NCBI GenBank assembly: GCA_914767715.1
Contig: OU612073.1
Span: forward strand, 7,874,001-7,938,000
From: Membranipora membranacea
Taxonomy: Eukaryota; Bryozoa; Gymnolaemata; Cheilostomatida; Membraniporidae
Length of the DNA: 64,000 bases
Reading direction: 5' to 3'
In this document: positions 24,164 through 37,307 of the stretch, piece by piece
How positions within the stretch are numbered: the first letter of the stretch is position 1
Layout: each line of letters starts with the position of its first letter
The notes under the pieces: generated by a model
Told to the model about the DNA's origin: nothing
Databases searched by the model: none
Seen by the model: the letters and a program-made list of their open reading frames with translations, nothing else
Program-made: the position numbers and the translations under genes

Positions 24164-26106
24164 CAAAGGTGTGAAAACCAGTCCCACATCGACCCAGCAT
24201 AAGATTTTTATGATCTTTCTCTCATCCTCTTTGCTCTTGCCGGCCAGCAATGAGTGCAATTATTTATCCGAGTATTTTTTGCCTATTTCTTTTTGGATTT
24301 CACATGTCATTTTTTACCCCTTGAAGTTATTAAAACTTATGTTCACACGTTTCCAGCCCAAATAGATACAGATTTGACATTGAAGAGTGTGAAGGTCAAG
24401 TGGGACAAGAAAAAGCTTTCCAGAAAACAAATTTTAAATTGAGAGGATATAAATCTTTGGTCTGTCAATATTATTCACTGTAGAGGCAGGGGAAAAGAGA
24501 AGACAACTGAATTTATTAAATCTTCACACTTAGTGGTGTTATATCAAGGAGTTTAGAGGAGCTACCAGGTTAAATGTCAAGATATGGGCTATTCTTGCTA
24601 CAGATTAATGTGATTGGGTTTAAAAATTTTGTTACGGTGCAATTATTATTTAGGTGTTGTCTAGAAATTCCTTGTCCACAAAAAAAAGATATAAAAAAGA
24701 CTGTTATTGTTACACTGGAATAAAAACTATATTTGTGTGACTATTCAAGCTTAAAGTGCAACCAAGGTTTCAAACAACTTCTCATTGATGGCCATTGATT
24801 AATAGCAGATTGCACCTTCTGCATGGGGAAAAAGATAAAATATAATTCGGATGATTATTCAGCCAGAATTCTTGTGAAACATTTCTTCCATCAGGTACTC
24901 AAACTCAGCTAAAAGAGAATACCACATAGCAGTTTCCTGTTCCTGTTAGTAATAAGCCTGTGCTCTATAATTATTACAGCAAAGTCTTGGAACCTCCCCT
25001 AAACTGAAGTGTAACCCAGCTTAGAGTCAGCAACTACTTTGAGTTTTGCATCGCGTAATGCACAAAGCTGATGCTGCCCAGCACATTATTTGCTACCCAT
25101 TAATGCATTGCTGCGAAACCTTGGTTGCCCTTTAATATAAGTCTGGCTTCTGCCTACAGAAAGTACCCAAGTCACAAAAACAGGAAATAACACATTTTCC
25201 AGCGTTATTGACTGCTAACATTGGTAGGCCTATGGACTATGAAATAATATTATACCTCAGTGGCTGCTAACCATTTTATGATGTTTTTCATACGGGACCA
25301 AAGAAAAAACAAACATGTTGACAGGGGTCCCATGTAGTTGCGGATCATGGTTCTGAACAGACACACCACAGTTATATGTTAACAGAAGCTAGTTTAAAAG
25401 TTATTAGAGTATAAATATTGGGAAAATGTAGCATTTTAGATCAAAACTGTCTTGTCTATGGAATGAATTATTTACGCATTTTGGAAAACTGGCAATGCAG
25501 GCAATGAGCTATTTTTCAGATATTTTAGGATTTTTTTATAGCAAAATCACGCCACTTACCTGAAAGAGTTGCAGTATGGTAATTAACTTAATAAAATCAG
25601 GCCTTCTGAGTGGCTAGCACTCAAAAAACTAAAATCATCGCTAAGCCTCACAGTCATGTAGGTGGCCTATCAGCGAATTACATTTAAATAAATAATTAAG
25701 CTTTCCTTCAACCATTATAACTAGCTTTTCTTAAGGCTACGCAGCTTTATATAGCCAGTCTAACATTGTCTTCGCTACAGTAACTGATCGAACCCACTTT
25801 TATTAAAGTTTCGGGCTGCAATGAAAATGTGTAAGTAGGTCTTTCGACCAAACTGCGAGTCATGACTCAGGTTTTAGTCACTGTTGTTGAGTCACTTTAC
25901 CAACTTTTATTTTTTGCTCTATTCTTAGAAGAAAACAAAAATTTAATTCAATTTTACCTATTGGAACAACGGATTATATCTATTTACATTGTTTGTCAAT
26001 TGGCAGCGGGTCGCCTCTGGATTATGATGTCATGACCTTTTACATTGGATGGCTCATCAGCAAATGTGACTAATAACAACAACAGCATCTCTGATTGGCT
26101 GCAGTT

Positions 26107-26150
26107 TGTTTACTGTTTACATATCTAGCCAATCACAAACAAGATATAAA
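26107..26150 (+). promoter_or_regulatory. Forkhead-type, CCAAT and TATA-like motif cluster
   Basis: Two directly adjacent TGTTTAC heptamers (26107-26113 and 26114-26120) match the forkhead consensus TRTTTAY. A CCAAT follows at 26129-26133 and TATAAA at 26145-26150, with an inverted CCAAT just upstream near 26094. The cluster sits about 0.3 kb before a likely 5' UTR donor at 26455, so it may belong to the zinc-finger gene promoter. This is a motif-level inference. Confidence 0.3.
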
Positions 26151-26832
26151 GATGTACCAACACTAAAATATGATAACTCACTCGTACTGGCAGCATACGC
26201 GCAACAGGTGGTATCGCCTATCAATACTCTCCATAATTGGCTCAGATTCTAAATTCGGACAAATTTTAATTGCTAGCTGGTTTTCTAATCATTTGCTGGA
26301 TAAGATTATGTATATAATCCGATTTCGGTAGAATACGACCATCATTTGGTGAATTAGAGTAGAGACCTACACATTGAGACAATCAGATCCACAACTGAGA
26401 GAACATAAACAGCAAACAGTCACCCTATATATACATTGCAACCCATCCTGTGAGGTATGTTCATTTTGTGACTTGAGACAATTTGAAGCCAACACATAAC
26501 AGATAATAATTTTCTTTCCACCATCTTTTATTAACCTTCAAATCTTATAACTAGGATCGATGAGACTTCACCTTCTGGAGTTTGAATGGCACCAAGAGTC
26601 AACACTTCGTCATGAAGTGAACTTTCATCAAATAACTTTTTTTTCCTTTTATGATTCCTCATTATATAACCATCCAATTTTATAATTGCAGTTAACAACC
26701 CTTCACTTTCTGGTGTTATGCCTTACTGAAAGTTACATAATTATAATTGATCAATTTGCATTAGTATCGAATTATAAGTTTCATATATGTCAGACTTTTC
26801 ACTTTTTCAGACTTTCACACAACTGAAACAAT

Positions 26833-29800
26833 ATGGCCTACATTAGCCCGGAGAATTTCAGAGAATTATATGATAGTATCGAATCGAGAAGTGTTTCTAA
26901 AATTGTCACAAGTTTCATGACGATAGAGCCTCTGAGAGACGAAATCAAGAGACGTATTCTACCCCGCAGAAAGGTGAGTAAAGTTTTTCTTTTCTTTTCT
27001 TTACACCAGGTCTTATTTGACCGCCCTTTTTAACGGGCTGGCTCGTGTGGGTTGGGTAGTGACCCTATACCCTTGCCCGCCCGTGTCTGCTTATGGCTAT
27101 AGATGTGAGCATTGGTTGTGTTTGCTTTTCTTTGGTCCACAAAAATCTGCACTGTATAACATCTATAGTAGGTTGTTTTTTTGGGTCAATACGGCTACAC
27201 CTCAAGCAGCACAACAGAGATACATAGCTGGTATAACAGTGTGTTTTCTAAACATCTTACCGTATAGGTTTTGTGCTTTAAGGGTTTGATGATAGTATGT
27301 ATAGCAAGTTTAATCCAATTGCCTGAATTCCAGGTGCTCCCTTCCACTGGTCACATCGCGTTATCAGTAGAGGGGAAGCAGCTCTGGATGCAGGCAAATG
27401 GACCAAAATTTGTCTAGATAATATGATACAGGCTGCCATATATACTGGAACTCTCAAATGTATCAAATCACTTAACTACGACTTTATATTATGAGTGAAC
27501 TAAGGTCATGACTCGGGAAGTCATAATAAATCCTTTTAATTTTCATCAAAATATTAGGATTTCGGATTTGACTGACTAAATTGAAATCCAAGCCACAAAT
27601 GATAAAACATCTTATCAATTAACTTGTTTATTTATTTCGTTCCTTGATGAGTTCCATGTAAAGCTCTTAACTTAAACAGATGAAATTTGTCAGAATATCA
27701 TATTTTTATCTGAAAAAAAGCTTGAGCAACAATAAACAGATCATCTTGCCGATAAGTTTGAACAGGAAAACCAAATAGTGGTCATTATCGCAATTTTCTT
27801 GAATCATTGTTTTACCAAAAAAACCTTAAAAATGGTGAATAACTAAGTTATGCTGTCATCGGTTCAAAGTTAGTTCTATTAGTTATTGATGAGTTTGTTT
27901 TCAAAACTAAAAGATAAGCCTGTCACACAAACAGATGTCTTCAGCCTTGTGACAGCGTATTGCCAGATTCTTTGTGGTTTTAAGCTCTTAAAACAAGGGA
28001 GGCTGCGAGCTGATGCCCTTAAAAACCCTCGGTGCGTTCTGTCATCAAACTTAGTATACTGGCGGTTGTTGATGGTTGTTGATCCATTTCGTGTACTCAT
28101 TAATGTACACAAAATAATAAGTAAGAAGATAATGGTAATTTTTATCTTGTGGTCGGTTGCTATACGTGACCTCAGGATCCGGTGAACCTAGTGTCTTCTC
28201 TGTTCGGCTGCCGCGCTGTCATTTTAATCTCGACAGCCATCAAATTCACAACGAATCTAAATTCCCAACCTGCGTCAGTACATCTTAATCATTAAACAGT
28301 GATCAACTGCAGCTATTTTGCAATAAAATTTGGCTTATTACATACATTAATCACCACTCATTTTACCAACCACTGCTTGTGTGCTGTTCTGAATATAACC
28401 CAGGACTTCAGACTCCGATTTGGCTTTTAGCTTCACGAAAGGGCTGGCGTGTCACCCGCACCTTAAAATTGGAAATATTCTCGAGCTTATGTGTTCAGAA
28501 TGATGCCAACGGACTTAGAGTTTGGTCGTTTTGTGGTCATGATAAAGGTTTGATGTGAATAGTTTGAAAACATTAATGTGATTGCTATATAAGAAGGCTG
28601 ACTAAGCTAATAAAAAATTAATAGAATTGGGTAATCTTCAGAGAATAGCTTTGTGGCAGCTATGAAAAGCTGGTATTTGAATTAGGCTGTAAAAAATTGC
28701 TGCCACAGCGCCTTGATGTTTTACCCGCCTGTGATTTTTTGCGAAGGTGGTTATGGTAGTAATGGTAGCGGCTAGATGGTGAGATGTCAGCCTTTTTTTC
28801 AATATGAAGAAACATCGGTAATAATGTATGACATCATAAACGGAACAATGGCGGCTAATTGCAGTGGTGAACATGCAATAGTTATCTGTAGTCGAATATA
28901 GCAAAAAACGGAATTATGGCAAAATGGGCATTTCCAAACTATCTTCTATATTGGGGTTGTCAGCTAACCATCGATGGGTGTTCATCGCTTCATAAACTCA
29001 TATATCAGTGTTCCTTTTCTATGGCTACCTTTTAATACTTATAAGATTTGATCACTGATGCCTTACAAATTAGAAATTTATCATCCCCCAAATTGTTGTC
29101 AATGTTTTTTTGACTAGTAAGTGCCTATTCAATACGTTCCCAGGAGAAGCCATCCATAGGCAGCAAAACTTCCTCCCCAAAAATTAATTGCTAGTCAGCT
29201 TATTCAGCTAATCCCATACGAAAAGTTAAACCAATGATTGCCGCTCTCATGTTCTCTGTGGTGAAGCCATGTAGCTGTGAGAGATATAACAGATATCTAT
29301 TTGTATTCAACGCAGAGTTAATCCTATTACAGCTCGTTCTTTGATCTACTGTAATTAGCAACTGATATTTTATAAGTTTACCAGCTGAAATTTAAGTTTA
29401 AAGTTTGGGTGTGAAGATTGATACTGCAGTGAAGATGTCTGTATCGAATCATCCTTAATCACATGAGATGAGATGAATAATTTACAGTTACAAAACATGG
29501 TTTGTGTGAAATTAATCTGTTGTATGAAATTAGCAGAAAAGTTCTGAAGGAAGTGTAAGATCCCTATGAAAATCCTAAATAACAATCCTTACACTATTCT
29601 AAATATATTGTGTCTAATTAGCAGGCTTAGTGAGAAAGCCAGCATGCAACAAGTGTCCCTCATTAACGGCTAGGCCGATTCTTAATGGCCTATTCAGTCA
29701 TAAACTCTATTCATTATTTAAATACCTTATGGGCATTTTGCTTAGGACAGACTAGTGGCCCAAATTGACTCCATTTCTTGATTATTTTTCATTAAAAACA

Positions 29801-32800
29801 GTCACTGCTGCTTTTGCCCTCAAATATATTAAACTAGGCAGCCATTTATCAGTCGGTGTTTAACTGCCTGGAAATAAGTTAATAAATTGTAACACAATTA
29901 ATGGATATTGTAATGCCTATTAAGCTACCACTGTTTTACTGTTATGTGTTTTGCTGTCAATTAAAAAACCATGGGGAGCTGGTCTGGTTAAAGTTGCTGA
30001 AGGCTATAGGCTTGTGTGATTCATTAAATCAGCCCAAAAGTTCCTTTGAGTCTGGAAATAAACTTTTATTTAGATATTTTTCTCAATAATATACCCCACA
30101 AACATTTTTTCCATGCATGGCGTTTGCTGAGAAAAAAATAAAATGCTTGAATTAGAAAGTAATTATGGGGATAATGAATTACTAATATTCATAATTTCGA
30201 GAAAAAAGGCCCGAAAATTTTTTTTCCAAAATACCTCTGAAATTTCATACAAACAATCAAGGGAAAATGTGGAGAAGTGTGTAAATGCCTATCGACACTC
30301 TCTTTGTTGTATCCAATAAGTATCACATACTTTTTTCTAACTTAGTTGGCATCTCTATCATTTTTTCGAGATAATGTTTTTTAAAAGTGCCATTAAGATT
30401 AGAAATAAGAGAGGGTCAGAAAAAATAAGAATGGTTTTAGATAATACTGAAATATTGAAATAGGGCTTTCTTGAATGCAATGTATAATATGTTTTTCTTC
30501 ACATGTAGCGAAGAACGAGAGCAGAGATGGAAGCCTTGGCAGCGGGACAGATTACACATCGGCAGCAGTCAGCATTCCAGCCAGTCACCAGACCGCTAAT
30601 CAGCAGACAGTCTCTATTCAAACGCAAATCCAGGAAAAGTACACCGTCAAAACTTGACTCACTACTGGACAGAAAATTCCCCAACGCTCAGGTTAGACTC
30701 GGAGAAGATTTTTAGGGTCGGATTATTAGGCAAGGACATCTTGGGACACAACATGGTGTGGTCATAATAAAAAAGTAATATAAATGGTATTGCAATGTAG
30801 AGCAAACATGTGAAAGAAGGGTTAAATAATAAATATCCAAGTTCTGATGCCAACGTTGTGGCTAAATGCTGGCTCGAAACATTGTCTAGACACCATTTAT
30901 TTTTCAATTTCGATGAGGTCATGAATTTGGGGAAATAATAGTCCAACACAGGAACTTTTCCAGTCTAGACTTTCTATGATCAGAAATCCGAACGTATTTT
31001 GGACCCTCACCAAAATGACTTTACTGCTCAATGCAAAGTTTTGATAAAATCAATGTATTGAGTACTAAAATGTTTGCAATGATGTGACTTACATCTAGTG
31101 AATCACCTTCGGTCTTAACCATTTTGATTCCATTTTGCAGATGTATGAGCAAGCTTGTAGTACATCGCCACCAAGTATATCCCGGTCATCAACAGCCCAG
31201 CTATCCACAGGCACTCTGGGATTTACCTCCCCTGCCCCTAGTGATATCAGCCATCACTCAGCTCAGTCTGCTCCGGAGAAGACAATTTCTAATAATCCTA
31301 GCTCATTCTTCAACATCCCTGAGCTCAACAGAGGTGAGGACCTACCAGTAACTAAAAAGGGGTTACGTCAAGAGTTGTCCCTCAATATAAGGGGCACTGA
31401 ATAGCTGCATTCATTGTTGACCATATTTGGTCAGTATGTATGCCAGCATAAAGATTTCGGAGCAAAACAAGACAATATCAAGGCACTTTGGCAGACTTTT
31501 GTGAAAACGAAGATACATCATTTGTTGACATCGTCTCTTATCACTCATTCAATCTACACAGGGAAGTTAGCGAGGACAGAGTTTAAGTTATTTTAATTCA
31601 GCTGCCATATCTTTTTAAAAATCTACAAGGAAAAATACTGAAGCCCAAACTTCCTTCACCTGCTTTTCATAGAAGTCATTTGATAATCTTAATCATTTTA
31701 AAGTTGGGATATGTGATTAATGTCATGTAAATTATTATTTGATATGTTATGCATGAGCATTGCTTGTAGTTTAGATGGGTATGACAGACTACTTTATCAA
31801 ACTTCCTTATAAGAAAGATGCTCAATTGTGAGTTGGCAGCTGATTCACATATCATTGAGGACCATAGACTGTAAAATATGTATTCAATCAAGGAGTAAGC
31901 TACTCCTCAATTCCAATGAAGTGTCTCTTCATAATACATTATTTCTGCCTCATTTTCAGGTGTAATGGCACAGTCCCTTCAGTTAGCCTACTGGAATCAC
32001 TTAGCAATGATCTCAAGCCAGTTACCATACAGTAATACAATGCTTCTGCAGAATCAGATGACTAATGCATTAGATTTTAAGAGGCTGAGTGAGTCTCCGA
32101 ACAATTCATCAACATCGACATCTCCTCAACTCAAAATAGAAAGAGAGGTGAGCCACTAAAAATACATTACCCAGCAGATTGTAGGCCTAGATCTATCTAT
32201 AATCAGTTTTATTTAGTCAAGTTTCAGTCTTCTGACCAGAACTTATGACATACCTGCCTGTATTGATATATGATCAAACAAAACAGTGAGTCGGATTGGT
32301 GATTGGGGATTGGTGTGTTGTCATTGACAAGCTTGTCAGGACAAGGAGTTGGATGAGACACATTTGTTACCACATTCAACTCCAATTGCATCATTCAGAG
32401 TTGTCTCTCCTTAATTTAGAAGAACTAAACTACTAATAAATTGATATTGAAATACTGAAGACTAATAATCTAATAAGTTCTAAAGTCGCCCCTTTCTGTC
32501 TATTTCTTTGCAGGAAATATTTTAATTATATTAATTCATAGATATTATAACTAATAATCTAAATTCCTTTGTTTAGCAGCAAGATTTGGATGAGGGTAAT
32601 GATGGACCTTTGGAAGTGGTGGAGACGTTTGAAGGTCAGTTAATTTAATATACATCTTGTTGGTATTACTCCAACGTTTAAAATTCTAGATCACCTCATT
32701 TGATCACATAGTTAGATCAATTAGATGTAACCAGGGAGTTAGTCTTAATTTCCTTGATGTTACACAATTAGTTCATAGGTCAGAGCAGGGAGTTTGGGTC

Positions 32801-34902
32801 AAAATCTCTGGTGTGATTATACATTCATGTATGAGTTGTCTGCCCACTGCTCAAGAGAGGATAACTCCGTAAATTTGAGTTTGCTGAACATCACATAGTC
32901 ATATTCCTAATTTTAGATGAAGACACTACAAGAGTACCTACAGAGAAGGAAAGTAGACCATTGTCGACTTCGCTGTCGAGAGAAGCTGAGAGTCCTAGAT
33001 CGCAGGGCAGTAACAGTCACATAGCATCTGTAGAGATTAACTGTGTCGACTGTCATGAGAGTGTACTCCTAGCCGAACTATCTACACACCTACAGGATCA
33101 ATGTTCTGCTCGTCGATCACGGGTAAGCATCGCACAAAAAATCCAACCACCAATACGCTTGCATTACATCTATGTCATAATTACCTTTGGGACACCAGCT
33201 GTGGATAAATATTGACAAACGATTTATTGAGTATGAGCATGAGGTGTTGATGTGTTATGTAAATCACCTTTATCAGGTAGAAGGGATGGGAGCGGGGAGG
33301 GGGGGGAGGAGGTTGGCATCTGCATTTGCATTAATTGTTGCCCCAAAGTGCTGATTTGCATGCAAAAGATTTGAAAATCTCTAATGGATGACTTCAACTA
33401 GTAGTTGTGAATTAAGCTTGAACCAAGTTGATATTAAGCTGATAACTTGGAACAATCCCCAAAGCAGTTCAACACAGAGCAACACCATCAATAACATTTT
33501 ACTTTGCAGGTTTCACCGTCAGGGCACCTGTTGGGCGGAGGTCAGTGGGAGTCGTGCTCTATTTGCTCTGAGACAGTACCCGCTGCTGGTATGATGTCAC
33601 ACATCAGATTAAGACACAGCATCAGAGATGAGACCTTCAGATGTGACATCTGCCAGCTCAACTTTAAAAATAAGTCCACACTTAAACGACATAAGGTGAG
33701 AATATCACGCATTACTAAGTCAGAAGCTCTACACATCGACGATGTTTTGACATTATTGTGTTGACCTGAAGAATTTTCAGACCACCTCTGTTTGCCCTCT
33801 GTCGTTGCTATGTGGTAACTGTGTAGGACGAAAAGTCAAGTGTTGTGTAGTACAAAAATGATGCCCATTCTTTTGTTAAACTCTCGTGAATCAGATGGTG
33901 CCCCTCGATTCAATTATCTGACAATAATCTAGAATATGTGCATATCAAACTTTTGGAGGAGAGAGTTCATTTTTTTGATTTGGATGAACGCTGAGTGTCA
34001 CATTCTTCGATGTCTGGTATGCTGTGCCATGATTCACTAACTTATTTTAGGATGACAAGTAAAGCGAGAAGAACAACACTGTTACTTTCCGATGATGTAA
34101 CAAACAAGAATAAAACCGATTCCTTCATTGTGTACATATTTTGATTAGGCGTTTACCAGAAAAGTGACTTGGTTTCCCTGAAACTCAAAGTTTGCGGGAG
34201 AAATGTGAAAAATCTTGTACCAATCATATTCAATTTTTATTGTTATTGTAATTGTTATTGTTATTACTTATACTTTTTATGGTTTCAATGAAGTTTTTTT
34301 CTCTTCCAGATAACCCACAGTGTGGACGGAGGTCATCCTTGTAACTGGTGTGGAAAAATCTTTGCTAAGCCAGAATTACTCCGACGACACGAGCTTATAC
34401 ACACTGAAACTATAAAGACACTCTGGCCATGTCCAAAATGCAACAAAGGGTTCAGCAACAAATACAACCTAGCTGTAAGTGAAATAGACAAGTCTTTGAT
34501 TTTAGAATCAACCATTGAATGTACAGCGCAAGCAATTTAGCCACCGAAATGCGACCCAAGAAAGAAGCCACAGCAATGCGGTTGGCAGTCCAATCCATCA
34601 TATTCTTGGTGGTTAAAACGGAAGTTATGTTTGCCACCAACTTACTGGCTTAACCGCCTTCAGTAGGTCATCTTTTCGCTTGCTTCATTTTTATGAGTTC
34701 CACATTCCTCATTTTAACAACTCATGATATTATTTTTTCGCAGGTTCACGACAGAATGCATACTGGTGAGAAGCCGTTTACATGTCTGATGTGTCCCGAG
34801 ACCTTCAGAGTGAAATGTAGCATGCAGAATCACATGAAATCTAAACATCCCGATGCCTACTTCATGTCAATGGATTCCGCAGATCAACCAACGGAGATTT
34901 AA
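26833..34902 (+). CDS. Multi-zinc-finger protein (one C2HC and five C2H2 fingers)
   Basis: Nine exons: 26833-26973, 30509-30691, 31141-31333, 31960-32147, 32580-32634, 32917-33122, 33510-33695, 34310-34474, 34744-34902. Phases agree and give 491 aa. The N-terminal 320 residues are polar, Ser/Thr/Gln-rich and basic in places (FKRKSRK), with no known domain recognised. Fingers: C296-C299-H311-C316 (C2HC), C338-C341-H353-H358, C367-C370-H383-H387, C395-C398-H411-H415, C425-C428-H441-H445 and C453-C456-H469-H474. A TGEKP linker precedes the last finger. Introns cut two fingers at the same place, between or just before the paired histidines. Likely a nuclear DNA-binding regulator; the orthologue is not identified. 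The start is ATG 26833, 22 bp after an acceptor at 26810; a 5' UTR donor is likely at 26455. Confidence 0.88.
26974..30508 (+). other. Zinc-finger gene intron 1
   Basis: A 3.5-kb intron, the longest in this gene, with GT at 26974 and AG at 30507-30508. I found no exon, RNA gene or clear transposon in it. First introns of this size often hold enhancers, but nothing specific can be claimed from the sequence. Confidence 0.6.
33510..34902 (+). CDS. Zinc-finger exons 7-9, the C2H2 array
   Basis: These three exons carry the five C2H2 fingers. Finger 2 (CDICQLNF...) and finger 4 (CPKCNKGF...) each lose their final His or His pair to the next exon, so both are complete only after splicing 33695 to 34310 and 34474 to 34744. 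Finger 3 (CNWCGKIFAKPELLRRHELIH) is whole within exon 8. This phase-0 split supports the exon model. Confidence 0.9.
34226..34270 (+). repeat. TTATTG-type simple repeat
   Basis: Irregular repeats of TTATTG and GTTATT in the intron before exon 8 of the zinc-finger gene. Confidence 0.6.
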
Positions 34903-35361
34903 AGCCTGGGTTGGTTCTGTCTGAGCCCCCTAGATTCTCGCCCGCCTGACGGCCTCCCAGTTTAGATCTGTTTAGCCAATCAATCTTCGAGCAAACATTA
35001 TTTCATCGAGGAAGGACCGCTTTAGAGTTCCGCGGGCGGTTCCGTATTGACATAATCTAAGTGACATCACTGTGGCGTGTCTGGTCTTTAAATCTTTATC
35101 AGAATTCATGCAGAGACAGAGGGAATTTATAACTATACCAACAGATTAAATTAGGCGTCATAGTTCTGCTGTAGTAAAAACCCTGTCAGCCGGCAAGGTG
35201 CTAGCAACCGAGTGCAATAATTATTAGATATTATCAGATAGGAATAATTATTTAACAAAACATGTAAGTGTTCAGTGAAACGCTGGCACAATATGTTTTA
35301 CATAGATCTTTATCACATTCAATCAAAGTTTCCTAGTATCTAGTTCAAACACCTGTTGCTT

Positions 35362-35367
35362 AATAAA
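35362..35367 (+). terminator. Zinc-finger gene polyadenylation signal AATAAA
   Basis: First canonical hexamer after the stop at 34902, giving a 3' UTR of about 0.48 kb. Another AATAAA occurs near 35691. Confidence 0.5.
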
Positions 35368-35446
35368 ATTGAACATTTATAAATTTTGATAAAAATGTTT
35401 AATTGGTTCCTGGCTGTCGTCTGCCATGGGTGTCGTATTTGTTAGG

Positions 35447-35464
35447 ATATATATATATATATAT
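35447..35464. repeat. (AT)9 microsatellite
   Basis: Pure AT dinucleotide run. Confidence 0.9.
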
Positions 35465-36603
35465 TTGTAGGTAGATGTAGTTTCATCCCATTAGTTTATG
35501 GTATTCACATTTTTGTTATTTTTTTTTTATGCATTTAATTATCATTTTCCTCTTAAGCAACATTTTATTTTTATTAAATCCAAAGATCTATAACCAAAGA
35601 TATTTTGCTATTTACTCCCATAACATTATTATGGTAGAACTCTGTATTCATAGAGTAGTTTCTCATGTTTTGTTACGGTATTACAGTATCAATAAATATT
35701 TTTCAATCATAATCGGCAGCATTTGATAACCGGCAGCTGCGAACTGAACGAGGAGGGCATTGGTATCAACTATCATAGTGACTGGCACCACCACTTGGTC
35801 TTGGGCCAGTAAAGTTGTGACTTATAGTCCATTCAGTAAGCCAATCGATGGGCTTTGGCTTTGTGTATACTGAGTATTATACTAGTCTGAGTTTGAAACC
35901 AAACCCCTCAAGCACCAATATTGGAGCATAAAGAATATCTGGCGTGAAATATAAGAATCAAAGTTATGAACGCCTGTCAGCTTCAACTTTTTTGTAGTAC
36001 ATTTTACTGACTACCTGTAATCACGTCATTGAAGCTTTCCATTAGGAGCCAATAACTTCATACAAGGAGAAGATATTCCTCTGGTGGATGTGGTTGAGAC
36101 TAGGAAAGGCCTCTTTGGAGGTTTACGTGTAATGGGAGAACACTGAACACACTCTGCCTGGAGCATAGGGGCAAAAACATCACCTTCCATCAAGAAAGGC
36201 AAGGCAACTCAAAGTTGTGAGACGCCAAAACCAGACTTTCACTCTGACTCAAATAGTATGACTGAGTCTAAGCTTTTCCTAATTAGGAACCCATTATGGT
36301 TGAAAGACTTTGTGGTTGTAACCTTTGCACAACTCCATCATTGTTAACATATATGCTGACAGTATGCCTCAGCTGATTCTCAGAGGATTAATATGTATAC
36401 AAAGATTCATTGAGGATCCGCTGAAGGTGCAACCTCTGTCAGTGTGTTTAGACCAGTAGTAGTCTTTACAATCAGTGCAATCGAGGAGTAACAGTTCCTT
36501 TTTACTATTCGGTACAATGCGCACAGTACGGCCGATAATAGATTCAGTGGTTCACCTACACAACAGAAGTCCAAAAGTGCAACATGCACCAAGGGATAGA
36601 ATG

Positions 36604-36828
36604 CTGATCAGGCAGGGCCGCAGTTTAGAAAAAAAGGTAGGGGAGGCAAAAGTCTGAGGCATCACCAGTCATCTCCTCTCGAGCAATTTGGTGCATATAA
36701 TAAGCAAATGGTAGTTTCAGAGGGACTGATTTGACGTAGATTATTTAATTATTGTGTTATAGGCCACTGTATTTAGCTTTGTAGCGGAGGCAGTGCCTCT
36801 CTGCCTCCCCTAGAACGATCCTGCTGAT
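36604..36828. mobile_element. Small non-autonomous DNA-transposon-like element (MITE candidate)
   Basis: A 215-bp unit, 36609-36823, starts CAGG and ends CCTG and is flanked by identical 5-bp direct repeats CTGAT at 36604-36608 and 36824-36828. The inner ends also share an inverted 11-mer: TAGGGGAGGCA at 36638-36648 and its complement TGCCTCCCCTA at 36802-36812. The terminal repeats are otherwise imperfect. It has no coding capacity. The superfamily is not clear. A chance arrangement is possible. Confidence 0.45.
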
Positions 36829-37307
36829 AAATCATAGACACTTCTGGCAGAGACGGCTAGAATTTGAATGAATGATTTCAATGACATGTAAAGCTGTCTC
36901 GCCAAAAACATTCCACAAAAATTTAACATTTGGCTTAACATGCCATTGACGATTTTTATGGGCTGGAAGTGTTTGTGAAGTGACACCTAATCAAAATAGG
37001 ACTTATATTAATGAAAGATGACAAGTGGTTTTTACAGGTTGCAAAGGTTGACTTCAAGAAAATTGTTGAGATTGTTATAAGTGTTTGTATTGATTTTAAA
37101 ACAGTCTATTATACAAAATAAGAAGCCATATATTTTAATATACACAATGAAAAGTCTTTTGTACAAAAATGACGCAACTGCACTGAAATTCATAACAAAA
37201 AAAGAGATAAAGATTGAACTGCAAAGTGGCAAGACTGTAAGGCAAGGGATATTGGTCTCAACCGCAGGTATCTGAGGTCTGGTTTGAGGTATTAAGTGCG
37301 CTCTGTG

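Larger units (their letters stand above)
20476..26340. other. Intergenic region between ARID1 and the zinc-finger gene
   Basis: About 5.9 kb, AT-rich, with no recognised gene. The only coding-like patch is at 23942-24163 (separate entry). The last part, about 26090-26340, contains CCAAT-like, TATA-like and forkhead-type motifs and is probably promoter sequence for the downstream gene. Confidence 0.6.
35368..37307. other. Intergenic region between the convergent zinc-finger and LDLa genes
   Basis: About 1.9 kb between two 3' ends. Apart from the AT microsatellite and the MITE-like element at 36609-36823, nothing is recognised. Small ORFs here (for example 35529-35726) are AT-rich and not convincing. 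Confidence 0.6.
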
